A stretch of 64,000 nucleotides of DNA, taken from Symsagittifera roscoffensis (lineage: Eukaryota; Xenacoelomorpha; Acoela; Convolutidae). How positions within the stretch are numbered: position 1 is the first letter of the stretch; the number at the start of each line of letters is the position of its first letter. A program made the translations under genes and the position numbers. The notes beneath the pieces are model-generated. The model worked only from the letters and a program-made list of their open reading frames with translations, ran no database searches and was not told the origin of the DNA. Shown here one piece after another: positions 1 to 11,272 of this stretch. The stretch spans positions 80,523,574 through 80,587,573 of the forward strand of contig NC_087063.1 in NCBI RefSeq assembly GCF_963678635.1. The letters run 5' to 3'.

Positions 1-2460
1 CTGCTCGTATCGGGGTGAAGCCCTGAATGTTCCGACTGCATTTTAAGGTCTATGGAGCAGTAGTAACATAAAAAAGGTAAATGTGAAAAAAACAGGAAAA
101 AAACAGGAATTTTTTTTTTTGGGAAAATCATCCCCCAACACGCCATATAAAGTACGAAGTAATAGATTTCGCTCCTAGTAACAAACCAAATATGGCAAAT
201 AGGCTTCCTTCAACCAAGTTTGAACGATTTCTCAGACTGATTAAATATCAGCTTAGCGCGAAATATATAGCTAGAAATATCAATCAATTCCTTCTGAAGA
301 AAATCATTATAAGAAATATCATTCTGAAGAAAAAAACACCCCGAGCAAAAGTATTCCATTACTTTCTTTACGAAAGTAAAAAAAGGACCGGCATGAAGTC
401 GGATTGAAACAGACCACGCACGCATTTGCAATAGGCTTTACTGTTGTAAGGTACTAGCCGCAACTGAGAAAAACCATTAAGTTTTCGAGAAAAATTTCAA
501 CAAACGATCAAAAAAAAAAAAAAGCATGACTTTTTGGCGGGACAAAACAATTTGCGTAAAACAAAATTTTAGAGGATCCACTTATGCAGATGAGCTTCAC
601 CTAAGCCGTTTTCTCTACTGAAACCAGCATCTTAGATTTGTTTGGGTAGTTTTCGAGAAAAGTCAAAAACTTTTAAAAAACGGTTTGAAATATCGATTGT
701 TTGACTTTTCCGAGGACACTAATTTTTGTGGTGAAAAACTTGGACATCGCCGCTTGTGCAGGGGAGCTTTGCGCAACCTTTATATCGATTAAAACGAAAA
801 TTGCAGAATTGGGAATTTGTTGAGATTTGTCTGGAAATGGTTCTTTTTGGTAGAAAAAAGTATGCAAACACTTTTTTGTTAAAATTTTCTACTCCAGCCC
901 CACAGCTAAAATCAGCTGAAACTAACCCAAAAACGCATTTTTTTGCAGAAAAAAAAGAAATAACTTAGAGTTGGTAGTCAGAGGGCTTGCTTGAGCAACT
1001 AAATTTTCCTGAAAATACGGCAATTTTTGAAGAAAATGGAAAAAATGGGTTTAATTTTTTTTTAAAATGAGGCAACCCCCCAAAGGTTAACAAATAGTTT
1101 TTGGGTTTGAAAGTCAGTTTGTTGTATGTGAAAAGCCTTCTCATTGGTTATTTGATGTCAATGTTTTTCTAATATCTTATGATAAGTTTCAGAGGTGTTA
1201 CTACGATAATCTGTTCACCTCCGTTCGACATCACAAAATTGATGACTCTAGCTTAACGTCTCGTTTGCATCTCCTTAGTGAACGTTGACAACAGCCTGAT
1301 TTCAATCAAGTAAGTATTTTATTGCATTTACAAAAATTTTCAAATTATTAAAATTTTATTGTTGTTGACTAAGTCGAGAAGTTTAGAAAAAAAATGGCTC
1401 ATTTTTCTTTCTGAACGATTGAGTTGAGGATGTTGTAGATAGTTTTCAAGAGCGCATTCGACTCGCATTAATTAGTTAATAAAAATCTAGGGTTAAGTTT
1501 TTGGAATTTGGTTCAAAATTTGTTCACCTCCATTCGAAAACACAAAATTGACAGCTTGTAACATTCGCCCAGAAACTACTCAGTGACGCATTATAGAAAA
1601 GTCGCTATTGACGACTGGCTGACGTCAGATATTTCTTTCCATACGTTTTTCATCGTCCCGACTTTGCCAGATGTTTTTTGGCCTGTTTAAATGCTAACCT
1701 TCGTGAAAAAACTTTCAGACCATCAGCCAATCGAATTTTACTTAACTTTTGTGTACAAACAAATGTAACCACATATGCTGAGTTTCGGATCCCCAGGCAA
1801 TGTGTTTACCAGAAACAGGGCTAAAAACCAAAAATACAGAAGTTTGAAGGGACAATTTTTTATCGGATCCATTTAAGATGGCTTAAATCATTCCACGCTC
1901 TCAACTACTCATGCTCTGAATAAACCATTTTCATAGGGTTTCATTTAATCGTTCGGGGCATCACTGTAGTTTTTAAAGATATCAAATACTTATAAACAGT
2001 CAAGAGACGCCGGGAGTCCAATTCCACTCTAACTGAGGGATAGATTTGTTACATGCTCCCTTTCCTTACTCGAGAGGGCCCATGTTTGTCCCGAATGCGC
2101 TAGCAGCCCTCCAGTTCCAACCCATTTTGCAATAAAGCCTGTAATCACGCACGATTGTCGTGTGCGGAGGCTTCTTCGCTTTTTCTCGATGTTTTTTGTC
2201 TCTTACAACCAACCGTTTGTAGTACTATTTCCGGTTTTTCTGTTTCACACGTTCTCTCGTCCAAAATAGTGGTTCTTGTTATTACTCAGATTTCTGAGCA
2301 TCAAATAGCTTTTTGGAAAAAACTCTCTGAAACTTTTCTAATCATCCTTTCGTGTTTGTTTTCAAATTAGGTGGCTTAAAACCGTGTGCGGCGTGCTTCG
2401 GGAAGTTTGGTGGTGTCATGTGGGGGAACGGCACATACTACCCGGACAGCCTTATTGAAA
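1..2460. other. No gene recognised; AT-rich sequence
   Basis: I see no convincing exon here. Short open frames near 192-407, 756-968 and 2155-2370 are low-complexity and lack splice or codon support. A short direct repeat containing TTCACCTCC and ACACAAAATTGA occurs near 1210-1250 and again near 1520-1560, suggesting remnants of one interspersed repeat. Confidence 0.5.
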
Positions 2461-2491
2461 TCCCAATTTAACGCATAACTCAGTGCTATCA

Positions 2492-2880
2492 TCATTTAGG
2501 AAAATCGTATGAAATGCTTTTTTTCATAAACAAAAACCAAAATTTGTGGTAAAAAGTTTCGTATCCCTTTTGGTTGCAAATTTGCTTTTGTGCTCGTATA
2601 AAAATTTTACGAAAAAATTTTTTTTTGCAAATTTTAACTTTTTAAGTTTTAAACGTAGTCCAAGGTTGAGTTTTTCACCCAAAAAATCCAAAAATTACAA
2701 AAAAGTGTTTTTTTTTGTAAGCAGATTATAATTTTTTGTTTCATTTGCGAAAAAAAAGTTTGTAAAAAACAGAACTTTTTGAACCACCAAAATTTTAACA
2801 ATCTAAAGAATATCTAGCCACATACAAGAAGTTACGTTTTTGCTATAAAGTTGCATGTGAAAATGTTGAAATTAACTTTC
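2492..2880 (+). repeat. Diverged copy of palindrome-rich interspersed family
   Basis: This stretch aligns by eye, in the same orientation, with 8630-8960. Shared landmarks are TTCATAAACAAAAAC, TTGGTTGCAAATTT, the GTCCA(A/G)G(A/G)TGAGTTTTTC block and the AACCACCAAAATTTT block. The reverse complement of the same landmarks lies at about 18600-18950. The copy appears to be interrupted at its right side by the element at 2905-3309. Confidence 0.6.
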
Positions 2881-2904
2881 ATGGCTGGGCTTATCATACA
2901 TTTC

Positions 2905-3309
2905 GGGTCTTTCCCATTATAGCCCCACAGTAAATTATAGCCCCCACAGTAAACCATAGCCTTTCGCCTATAGAGAAGAGACTTTCGTCTATTTTGACCG
3001 TCATATTAGGCCCAGCTATTTGTACAGATTTCTCAATGATTTTCCAAGTGCAAACTTCTCGCATATAGTGGCTGAAGTCTAATACTGTGTTTTTTGACAT
3101 GCCTGATTGACTCGTGCAGTATTTAACAGTTGCGACACTAGTTGCCCAAGCAAAAACAGTATTTTGTCCAAAGCTTTGTTCTGCCTCTTAGTATAATTAG
3201 AAAACTTTGGGGGGCTTATAGGAAAGGATGGGCAACTATAATGGGAATGGTTTCGGGGGTTGCTATAATTTTTTTAATACTAGGCTCGGGGCTATAATGG
3301 GAAAGACCC
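2905..3309. mobile_element. MITE with perfect 22-bp terminal inverted repeats
   Basis: The left end (2905-2926) starts GGGTCTTTCCCATTATAGCC. The right end (3288-3309) is its exact reverse complement over 22 bp. The body is 405 bp and non-coding, and carries further internal copies of the CCATTATAGCC / GGCTATAATGGG motif. No clean target-site duplication is visible. It sits inside a copy of the palindrome-rich family, which resumes with AAATGCGTATCATGC after 3310. A short open frame at 2894-3100 (minus) is just the repeat read in one frame. Confidence 0.7.
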
Positions 3310-3417
3310 AAAAATGCGTATCATGCTATTTTTATAAGTTTACAAAACGTAAGTTTACAAAACAAAGCTGTTCATAAATTGTTCACATGGCAATTTGCAT
3401 GCTAGAAATGTTGTAGA

Positions 3418-4390
3418 AATTTGTTCACCTGTTCACGCTGACACGTTTTACTGCAGTTTATAACATCAAAAGTCATTAAACAGATTTCCATTTACTTGAT
3501 TTCAGAAAAAAATCAAAGGTGGGGGGAGCTGGAAAAGAGCCCGGGTAAGCAATAGTTTTTTGGTGTAACGAGTGGTTTTACAGGGTTGGTATGATGTCAC
3601 TTCGGCTCTTTTTCAGTTCCCCCTTTTCAAAATACCGAGTTTTATGTTTGTTTTACGTGTTATTACGGCTGAAAGCGTGATGTTAGGCTGTAAAGTATGA
3701 CACACTAATCTATTCACAGTTGTCGATTTGTTCACCACACCAAATTTCATTGCATTATGACAACGTTAAATAGACTTTTCGAAGTTAAATTTGAAAGGGG
3801 GGAAACTCGAAAAGAGCCGACACTCAAAATCTATCTTTTTATCGCCCTTGCTACACCATAAAGTGAATGATTCGGCGAAGAGGAAAAAGAGCCAAATTGT
3901 TGTAACAATCTGTTCACTTGTTCACGCTGACACGTTTTATCACAGTTTTAAACATCAAACGTCATTTGAAACAAACTTTTCTGAAATAAGTTCAGAAAAG
4001 TCAAAGATTGGAATGAAAAAAATTGACGACCGCCTTAACACATTACAAAAGTTCTGCCTTTGCTAGGTGAGGAGAGTGAGAAGCTGAGATTTTGTCTCTT
4101 TTCCAGTTTACCCCCTCGTAAAATTGTAAAATTAAGGTGCTCAAAAAATGTTCTCACGGCTTTTTGCATGTAGGAGACGTTTTAAAAACTAGGGCTCTTT
4201 TTCCTTTTCCCCCCAAATATAAAAATTTGCAGGTGGGGGGGGGGAAGGAAAAAGAGCCAAAACTAGTTCACCTGGTAACGCTGCTACGTTTTGATGCAGT
4301 TTATAACAAGACTGTTCAGTTTAAATAGACTTTCATATATTGAATTTCAGAAAAAAACCGAAAGGGGGGAACTGGAAAACAGCCGAGATC
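3418..4390 (+). repeat. Three diverged units of a TTCAC..GCTGACACGTTTT repeat
   Basis: Units at about 3418-3540, 3905-4010 and 4262-4384 share the order: TGTTCACCTGTTCACGCTG, ACACGTTTTA, CAGTTTATAACA, then GAATTTCAGAAAAAA. Units one and three then continue GGGGGGAACTGGAAAA-type sequence and GAGCC. The same module appears at 56230-56340 and 58285-58390, each next to a copy of the secreted-protein exon. The repeat may therefore belong to the ancestral gene neighbourhood as well as to a mobile element. Confidence 0.6.
4193..4258. mobile_element. 66-bp miniature element with 8-bp target duplication
   Basis: The ends GGCTCTTTTTCCTTTTCCCC and its near-complement GGGGAAGGAAAAAGAGCC enclose only about 25 bp. 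The 8-bp sequence AAAACTAG flanks both sides (4185-4192 and 4259-4266). An 8-bp duplication is typical of hAT transposons. It is an internally deleted relative of 6210-6409. Confidence 0.7.
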
Positions 4391-4420
4391 TCAATAAAAG
4401 AAAAGAGATGAAAAACTAAC

Positions 4421-4647
4421 CAGTTCGAGGGTTGCGATCCCGGTTCATACTTTGACTCACACTCTGTCAACACACCCGCCTGGACATCGCAATTTGCGTA
4501 TTCAAATGTCCAATAAGGCAAGTTCATTGCTCTGTACTCAAAACGACAGGGATCAAAAAGGTAGAGATATCGATCTTTGTCATAGGCTTTGAGTCCAATT
4601 AGGACATCAAGCTCAAAGTAGCAAACCAGCAGCCACAACAATAGCAT
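4421..4647 (-). CDS. First exon of a putative secreted cysteine-containing protein (paralogue A)
   Basis: Product not recognised. The proposed start methionine (4645-4647) opens a hydrophobic stretch MLLLWLLVCYFELDVLIG, as in a signal peptide. It is followed by conserved blocks DPCRFE, an aromatic YW segment, NCDVQAGVLTEC and SKYEPGS. The exon ends at CTG|GTTAGT, a good splice donor, after 227 nt (75 codons plus 2 nt). Two paralogues at 55088-55314 and 57218-57443 share the donor, the cysteines and, in one, the exact length. The frame also stays open upstream to 4830, but homology to the paralogues begins at the chosen methionine. The second exon was not found. Confidence 0.6.
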
Positions 4648-5100
4648 AATTGATTGATACCAACTAGAAAAAGATGAAGTTGCTGAGTTGAGCTGCTTCC
4701 AGATTATTAAGGTCACTACAAAATAAACTGTTTTCTTCGTGGAGCATATTTTAAACAGAAAGCGCTGTTTTACCCATCCCTTACCCCTTATTTCAGTTTT
4801 GTTTTTCAACAAATACTTAAACGTTGTCACAGTTTAACTAAACTTGGCATGAACAAACTAACAATTGAAAACCGGCTTTCCTTCATCAATACTATAGTAC
4901 AAAGACGCGTTGAGTCATTGTTTTATGTAGCGTATCTAAAAATCAGAAAAATTGAAAAGTTGGGTTTGAGAAACTGCCAAAAATAGCTTTGAAGTTTGTT
5001 TTTGGGAAGTTAAAAAGGTTCTGCGAATTTATAACTGAAAAGACTAAACACCCTCTTTATAAAAGATTCGACTTGCTGATTTTGTTTTGTTTTTTTTTTC

Positions 5101-5172
5101 GGGGGGGGGGGGGAGGGCGGAGGAGGGGGAGGGCGGATGAGAGAGGGGGGAGGGGGGTTGGCGGGAGAGAGA
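5101..5172 (+). repeat. G-rich low-complexity tract
   Basis: It is about 70 bp, almost all G with A, C and T interruptions, containing many runs of three or more G. It could fold as a G-quadruplex. An open frame crossing it (4989-5258) encodes only Gly/Arg low complexity and is not supported as a gene. Confidence 0.75.
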
Positions 5173-5454
5173 ACACAAGGCTCTTTTCTAGGCTCACACT
5201 TTATATCACATCAATTTTTTGGATGATAACGGGCTTTTTCCGTTATCCCCAACTCTAATAAGCATCAATTTATGATGCAAGGAGGGGTTTTACATGGTTC
5301 AGCCTGAAAACCGAATGTGGTTGTCCTGGCCTAATTCAATTGTTGCCAATTTTGTAACAATTGAACGACATGCATATAAAGTTATCATGTAAAAATTGGC
5401 AAGTGGGTTTATGGGTAGGAAAAAGGGCCCCATATTGAAAGAAAACAGTGGCTG

Positions 5455-5870
5455 ATCTAGGATTTTGTCGAGGGGGGAGGGCGGATTTTGAAAAATTTTA
5501 TCAACCTTTTTTGTGCGCCGCAGGCAAAGTTTTGATAAAACAGGCCGGCTCGTTTTCCTTTTCCCCCCCACCTGCAAATTTTATCATGTAAATTTGTTGA
5601 CCACATTGTCCGATTGTTATGAAAATTTACATACAGACTAATAAGGCCACGACAAACATATTTGGTCGTCATACTCAACCTCTTTTAGGCCTTTTTTGGA
5701 AAATGTAGACCAAAAAATTTCGTTTTTTGGCGCGCTTCCACTTAAAATTAACACATAATGGCGTAACCAAAAATGAATATCTCAAAATAATTCAAAGTAG
5801 GACCCTTTGGGTCAGCAGGGTGTCGAATCCCTGAGGATTCGGCACCCTGCTTCCAGCGCGACTTTGAAAA
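5455..5870 (+). mobile_element. Degenerate copy of the CAGGGGCGGATTTAGG MITE family
   Basis: The left part (about 5455-5546) matches the start of the complete element at 32763-33154: GATCTAGGATTT, a G-rich block, GCGCCGCAGGCAAA and TTTTGA. The right part (about 5695-5850) matches its right half: GGCGCGC, GACCCTTTGGGTC and GTCGAATCCCTGAG. The two halves are separated by an inserted fragment of another element (5547-5685). The outermost TIR bases are eroded. Confidence 0.6.
5547..5685 (-). mobile_element. Truncated hAT-like MITE nested in another MITE
   Basis: This matches the right two-thirds of the element at 6210-6409 in reverse orientation. It starts with the TIR GGCTCGTTTTCCTTTTCCCC, continues CACCTGCAAATTT and the ACATTGTCCGATTG block, and stops near TACTCAACCTC. 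The second TIR is missing. Confidence 0.6.
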
Positions 5871-6209
5871 ATTGAACAATGTGAACAAAAATTGCTCGTA
5901 AAAGTTCGCAGTTGGGGGAAAGTTAACGAGCCAATTGTTCTGAAAAACGGGAAAAATTCAGATGCACCTTTTAATCGCACTAAGTTTTATGGAAGGAGCC
6001 TCGAATGGATTTTGCCTTCTTTTGAGTCTTTTTCACCTGAAGTTGGTAGGTGTTTCCAATCGTAATGATCCACGTGCGTTTTGACTAAAAGTTATTACAG
6101 GTAGTTTGAAAAGTTCTTCATCTGGTAAAACTTGGAAAACTTAATTCAGGTAAATGGTACAATTTTTCATCGGAAAAGTTTTTGTTTTTCTTGTCTGATC
6201 GGACTAGAC

Positions 6210-6409
6210 GGCTCTTTTTCCTTTTCCCCCCACCTCACACGACTTTCAATATATTAGTGTAACGAGTGGTTTTACGAGGTTGAGTATCAAGACCAAATAT
6301 GTTTGCAGGGGCCTTATTAGTCTGTATGTAAATTTTCGTAGCAATCGGACAATGTAGTCAACAAATTTACATGTAAAAATTTGCAGGTGGGGGAAAAGGA
6401 AAAAGAGCC
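6210..6409. mobile_element. 200-bp hAT-like MITE
   Basis: TIRs of about 26 bp: GGCTCTTTTTCCTTTTCCCC at 6210 and its reverse complement ending at 6409. Flanks GACTAGAC and GACTATTC match at 6 of 8 positions, consistent with an eroded 8-bp target duplication; the short relative at 4193-4258 has a perfect one. The interior is non-coding. Other relatives are the truncated copy at 5547-5685 and a fragment near 3560-3620 sharing GGTGTAACGAGTGGTTTTAC. Confidence 0.65.
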
Positions 6410-6729
6410 GACTATTCAACTCCTGTACAACAACATCCAACATCATTCAAAATTATCTGGTGGGACACCTTTTTACCCAAGTCGATGTAACAGCCCAAAT
6501 TAAAGCAAGACTTGAGCGGTTTGAGCGGGTTTTCAGCCATTACTCTCAGAGTCTTGTTTTAGAACGAGCGACTTGAGCCGTTTTTGAGCAAAATTAAGAG
6601 CGTTTTTTTTCTTGCAGTTGAGATTTTTTTTGTTTGTTGTTTTTGAGCTATAAGCGAGCTAGTTGGTATAGACTGTGACCACGGGGAAAACGAAAATGAA
6701 AAAAGCAGTTAGATTTAATCTTAAGTTAT

Positions 6730-7182
<453 letters not shown>

Positions 7183-7801
7183 TCTTAACTATGCTCCCTC
7201 ATTTACGGCTTATTTCTGTTTCTTTGAAGATTTATTTCATTTCTACAGCGGATCAATTCATTAGCTATTGGGTTTTTATAAGTTATACGCTATTTAGAAT
7301 GTCCATCCGTTTCACATGAACAATCATCACGCTTATCGTCTTTTAAGTAATAACGAATGAAAAAAAAAGAGAGTATTTGAGCTCAACTATACGCACGAGA
7401 GCAAAAGTGTCTGAACACCAGAAGGATGCTTTCGTTTTTTCTTGTAATTATGTCCCGTTTCAAAAATCCCGATCGTTGTTTAGAAAAAACGCTAGAAATC
7501 AGAAAGCCAATTTTTCGAAAAAATTTGTGGTTTGATTTTTGGAAACAATAATTATCATACATATTCATGGTATAGAAAAATGTCATTGTTTTGAGAAAGT
7601 AATTGTCACAAATTTCAAAGTATTTTAATTTCCAAAATGTTGGAAAAGAGTGCTTAATACAAAGGCTCATTGTACAAAAAAAACTTTTTTATCTTGTTAT
7701 TTTCAAAATTTTTTGTCTCATAAAATAGTAAGAAAATTCGTGCTAAAAATTTTTTATCCATCCGAAATTTTTTTTGAATTGCGAGTTATCACTGATTACA
7801 G

Positions 7802-8102
7802 TCCACAAACTAACCAATCAGTTTATAAGGCCATTTTTTTCATAAGTGGCGAGAAGCGCCGTTGTGCACCTGAAGAACCAAAGTTTTCTTTTTTGAATGA
7901 ATCTGTTTCCTTGTCAGATTGTAAAAAGGCTTGCAATATAACCCAATTGTTCGGGGAAGCTATTAGCATTTACACTACACAGCTTCAGAACGTGATTATT
8001 TCGGATCTTACCAACAGTTTAAACAGTTTGAAAGGAGGGCTGAAAGAGAAAGGTATTAACAAATGCGAATTAGCTTTGCAGAACAGTCTATCTGGTACTT
8101 AA
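7802..8102 (+). CDS. Candidate 3'-terminal exon, unknown protein
   Basis: Product not recognised. The frame is open from at least 7650 to the TAA at 8100-8102. Composition changes from AT-rich low complexity to ordinary coding-like sequence close to GATTACAG|T (acceptor AG 7800-7801). The predicted 100-residue tail is soluble, with four cysteines (RRC, DCKKAC, NKC) and a helical C-terminal half around TTQLQNVIISDLTNSLNSLK. A polyadenylation-type AATAAA lies 43 bp past the stop. Upstream exons were not identified. The start of the exon is inferred from the splice site, so the 5' border is uncertain. Confidence 0.45.
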
Positions 8103-8144
8103 TTAGGGCTTTTTAGAACCTGAATGGTTGTAAGTGATAGCTCA

Positions 8145-8150
8145 AATAAA
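8145..8150 (+). terminator. AATAAA polyadenylation signal candidate
   Basis: AATAAA lies 43 bp downstream of the stop codon of the candidate terminal exon 7802-8102. In AT-rich DNA this hexamer is common, so it only adds modest support. Confidence 0.35.
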
Positions 8151-8174
8151 AAATGTTTTTTTTTTCAGCGCAAG

Positions 8175-9345
8175 CTCAGGTTGACGTCCATAGAAGAAAA
8201 ATACGTTTTCATATATGAAGTCTATGGGAAAAATGCTTATCATAAAAATTTCATACAAATTTAAAAAATACTTTGAAATTGTTTAAAGAACCTTTTCGGT
8301 TTAATTGCCTTTTTTGAAGCTTTCCGTTCATTAAAAAATGATTTAAAATTTTTTCATAAAAAAGCTCATAATACAATTTTCATGTATGAAAACTATTAGA
8401 CAGTCATTTTGTCATAGAGAAATCAAAATTTTCAAAAATCACCAAAAAAACATGTCTGGGTAATATTATATAGATTTGAATAATAATATCTATGACAGAG
8501 GGCATTTTGACATAGAAGTCATTTTGACATAGATTTGACATACATTTATGATCGAGATCATTTTGAAAACATAATTTTAATTTCGTTCAAAAAATGCTTA
8601 TCATAACGTTTTCATATTTTAAGATTGTATGATATGCATTTTTTTCATAAACAAAAACAGAAACTTGAAGTAAAAATCTTTTAATTCCTTTTTTGGTTGC
8701 AAATTTTTTTTTGTGCTAAAATATAAATTTGACGAAAAAAAATTTACATTTAAAATTTAACTTTTCATGTTTATAGCGTTGTCCAGGATGAGTTTTTCAA
8801 CCAAAAAATCCAAAAAACAAAAAAAAATTGTTTTTTTTTGGAACCATTTATTATGTCTTGTTTCAATTGCTAAGATAAAAATAAATTTGTAAAAAAACAG
8901 GCTTTTTTCAACCACCAAAATTTTCAAACTAAAAACTATCTAGCCATATTCAAAAAGTTACTTTTTTGGTATATAATTCCATGTGAAAATGTTAGTATTC
9001 ACTTTTATAACTAAAATCACCAAATGCAGTTTATCTGCGTGTTAACTGCCAGTTACACTCTGGGATTTTTTATGACAAAAATCTTGGTTAGTGTTTCGGT
9101 CGAAACACAATACTTCGAATCAAACTTTTTTTGTCTATTTTCAAATATGGCAAAACTGCTTGTTCATACAATTTCATAGTATGGTAAAAATGCTTATCAT
9201 ACAAATTCATAATATGGAAACAATGCTTATTTTTCTATTTTTCCTCATGCACTTATTTTTCCTCTATAAAATTGTATGAAAAAGTATGATAAGCATTTTT
9301 TTCATTAATGAAAATTGCCTGATAGGCATTTTTTGTCAACTCAGG
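8175..9345 (+). repeat. Copy of the GGTTGAC-ended, palindrome-rich family
   Basis: The left end reads CTCAGGTTGAC and the right end GTCAACTCAGG, similar to the CCGGGTTGACC ends at 30023 and 53020. Inside, near both ends, are stem-loop units of the type ATGCTTATCATACAA / TTGTATGATAAGCAT. The central part matches 2492-2880. No open frame of note; a 62-codon frame at 9091-9279 is hydrophobic low complexity. Confidence 0.55.
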
Positions 9346-10288
9346 TGCTAACTCAAATTCTGTTCATGACAACGTAATGTTCTAGTCTTCAAATGAAACG
9401 TCTCTCTGCAAAGGAACTCAAGGTTTATTTTTAAAGAATTGACTTCACCAAATTCCCCTATCTGGTGCATATGTTCTCAACAAGGGGTCTTTGCGAATGT
9501 CTCCCAGTTTCTCCTCAGACAATTTTTCATATATTACTCGATATGAGACCCACAGCTTCTTAAACCAAAAAAAACATCACAGATAACTTTTCAGCCCATG
9601 TTTTGACCAAGTGTATGATCAGCAAATTGAAATGAAAAGGGTTAGAAAACTTCCCCCACAAATTATGCCCAACATGAACCCGTCTATGTTTAAATGGAGT
9701 AATGATTAGATCGAACTTCTTTATTCATAAAGATTGAGAGACAGAATAACCCGCCAAACACACTAGTGGAACTAGAAAGTAGCGTGATGCAAAAATCAAA
9801 AGGGCGTTTTAAATAATCCAAATAGAAAAACTTGCAGCCGCATTAAGTTTCAGTTGAAATAAATTTTAAACTTTCAAAAGTTATTTCAAGTATTGGCTTT
9901 TAGACTGCATAGAAACAAGTTCGTTTGAAATACAGGTTTAAATTGGAACTTTGCGTAAAGAAAAAAAAAATGTTTTGTTTTCAACAAACTCTTAATTAAT
10001 TTTTTAATTGAGTTGAAATACCTGAGAAAAAAAGACTCTTTCGATAGGTTACGCAAAAGTGCTCCAATTTGTTTGCTCCCAATTTAAACAAACATTAAAT
10101 AAAAAAGTTTTGGGATGTTTTACCGAGATATCATCTTTTAATACACTTTTTCTCAAATGAATTGTAATTGTTGCATCTGCACGCTATGTACTTAACAACT
10201 GTACTCTATATTTTTTTGAAAAGATAAAAACACCATTCTCTAGTTAAAGCTATATAACCGACAGCAAAATTTATGACTGGTGAACACG
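9346..10288. other. No gene recognised
   Basis: AT-rich sequence without a supported exon, RNA gene or repeat boundary that I can see. Confidence 0.4.
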
Positions 10289-11272
10289 AGCACAAGGTTG
10301 TTTGAAATGACCTCCGCAGTGTGAAAGTTTGCTTAAGTTTTTTCCATAACTCGTGGTTCTGCACGTTGCTCATTTTTTTTTGCAAATGATCCAACAGCAA
10401 AAACAATTAGGTTGAGATTGTCCTTTCGGAAGAACAGGGTAAAGAGTCTTGCCCTCTTATGATTATCTCACTAATTTTGAAACATAATTCATCGAGATCA
10501 CGCTCCATGCAGTGCGTAGTTGTTCGGTTTTGTTTTAAAAATGTGTGGCTAACGTTTTCTCAATCTTGCAGACCTAGCGGGGAATATTTGGATATGAATA
10601 TTGGTTATATTTTTGGGGCGTTTTGTAGTGAGCGAACGAAAACGTCCTAGTATACTTCCTCGAAGGACAGCAATCTGGCATCTATTTTTTTTCTTTCTTG
10701 ATTTAGTCTTTCACATGTTTTTTTTCGGTTTTTCTAGTTTTCACCTTACCTCGTCTTGAGAGTAGTTCCCCACAAAAACTAGCACAAGGTTGTTTGAAAT
10801 GACCTCCGCAGTGTGAAAGTTTGCTTAAGTTTTTTCCATAACTCGTGGTTCTGCACGTTGCTCATTTTTTTTTGCAAATGATCCAACAGCAAAAATAATT
10901 AGGTTGAGATTGTCATTTCGGAAGAACAGGGTAAAGAGTCTTGCCCTCTTATGATTATCTCACTAATTTTGAAACATAATTCATCGAGACCACGCTCCAT
11001 GCAGTGCGTAGTTGTTCGGTTTTGTTTTAAAAATGTGTGTCTAACGTTTTCTCAATCTTGCAGACCTAGCGGGGAATATTTGGATATGAATATTGGTTAT
11101 ATTTTTGGGGCGTTTTGTAGTGAGCGAACGAAAACGTCCTAGTATACTTCCTCGAAGGACAGCAATCTGGCATCTATTTTTTTTCTTTCTTGATTTTGTC
11201 TTTCACATGTTTTTTTTTCGGTTTTTCTAGTTTTCACCTCCCCTCGTCTTGAGAGTAGTTCCCCACAAAAAC
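10289..11272 (+). repeat. Recent 492-bp tandem duplication
   Basis: Two adjacent units (10289-10780 and 10781-11272) start AGCACAAGGTTGTTTGAAAT and differ at only about eight positions by eye. Each contains the same 63-codon open frame (10459-10650, 10951-11142). Each also has a possible hairpin pairing GCGTTTT with AAAACGT around TAGTGAGCGAACG. The ORF has a CTTGCAG|ACCTAGCGG acceptor-like site inside it, so it may not be a coding unit by itself. Confidence 0.9.

Noticed and set aside
4989-5258. 89-codon plus frame
   Set aside because: The centre is the G-rich tract giving Gly/Arg repeats; no further support.
10459-11142. Two 63-codon frames as a gene pair
   Set aside because: Near identity follows from the recent tandem duplication; no domain, and an acceptor-like site lies inside the frame.
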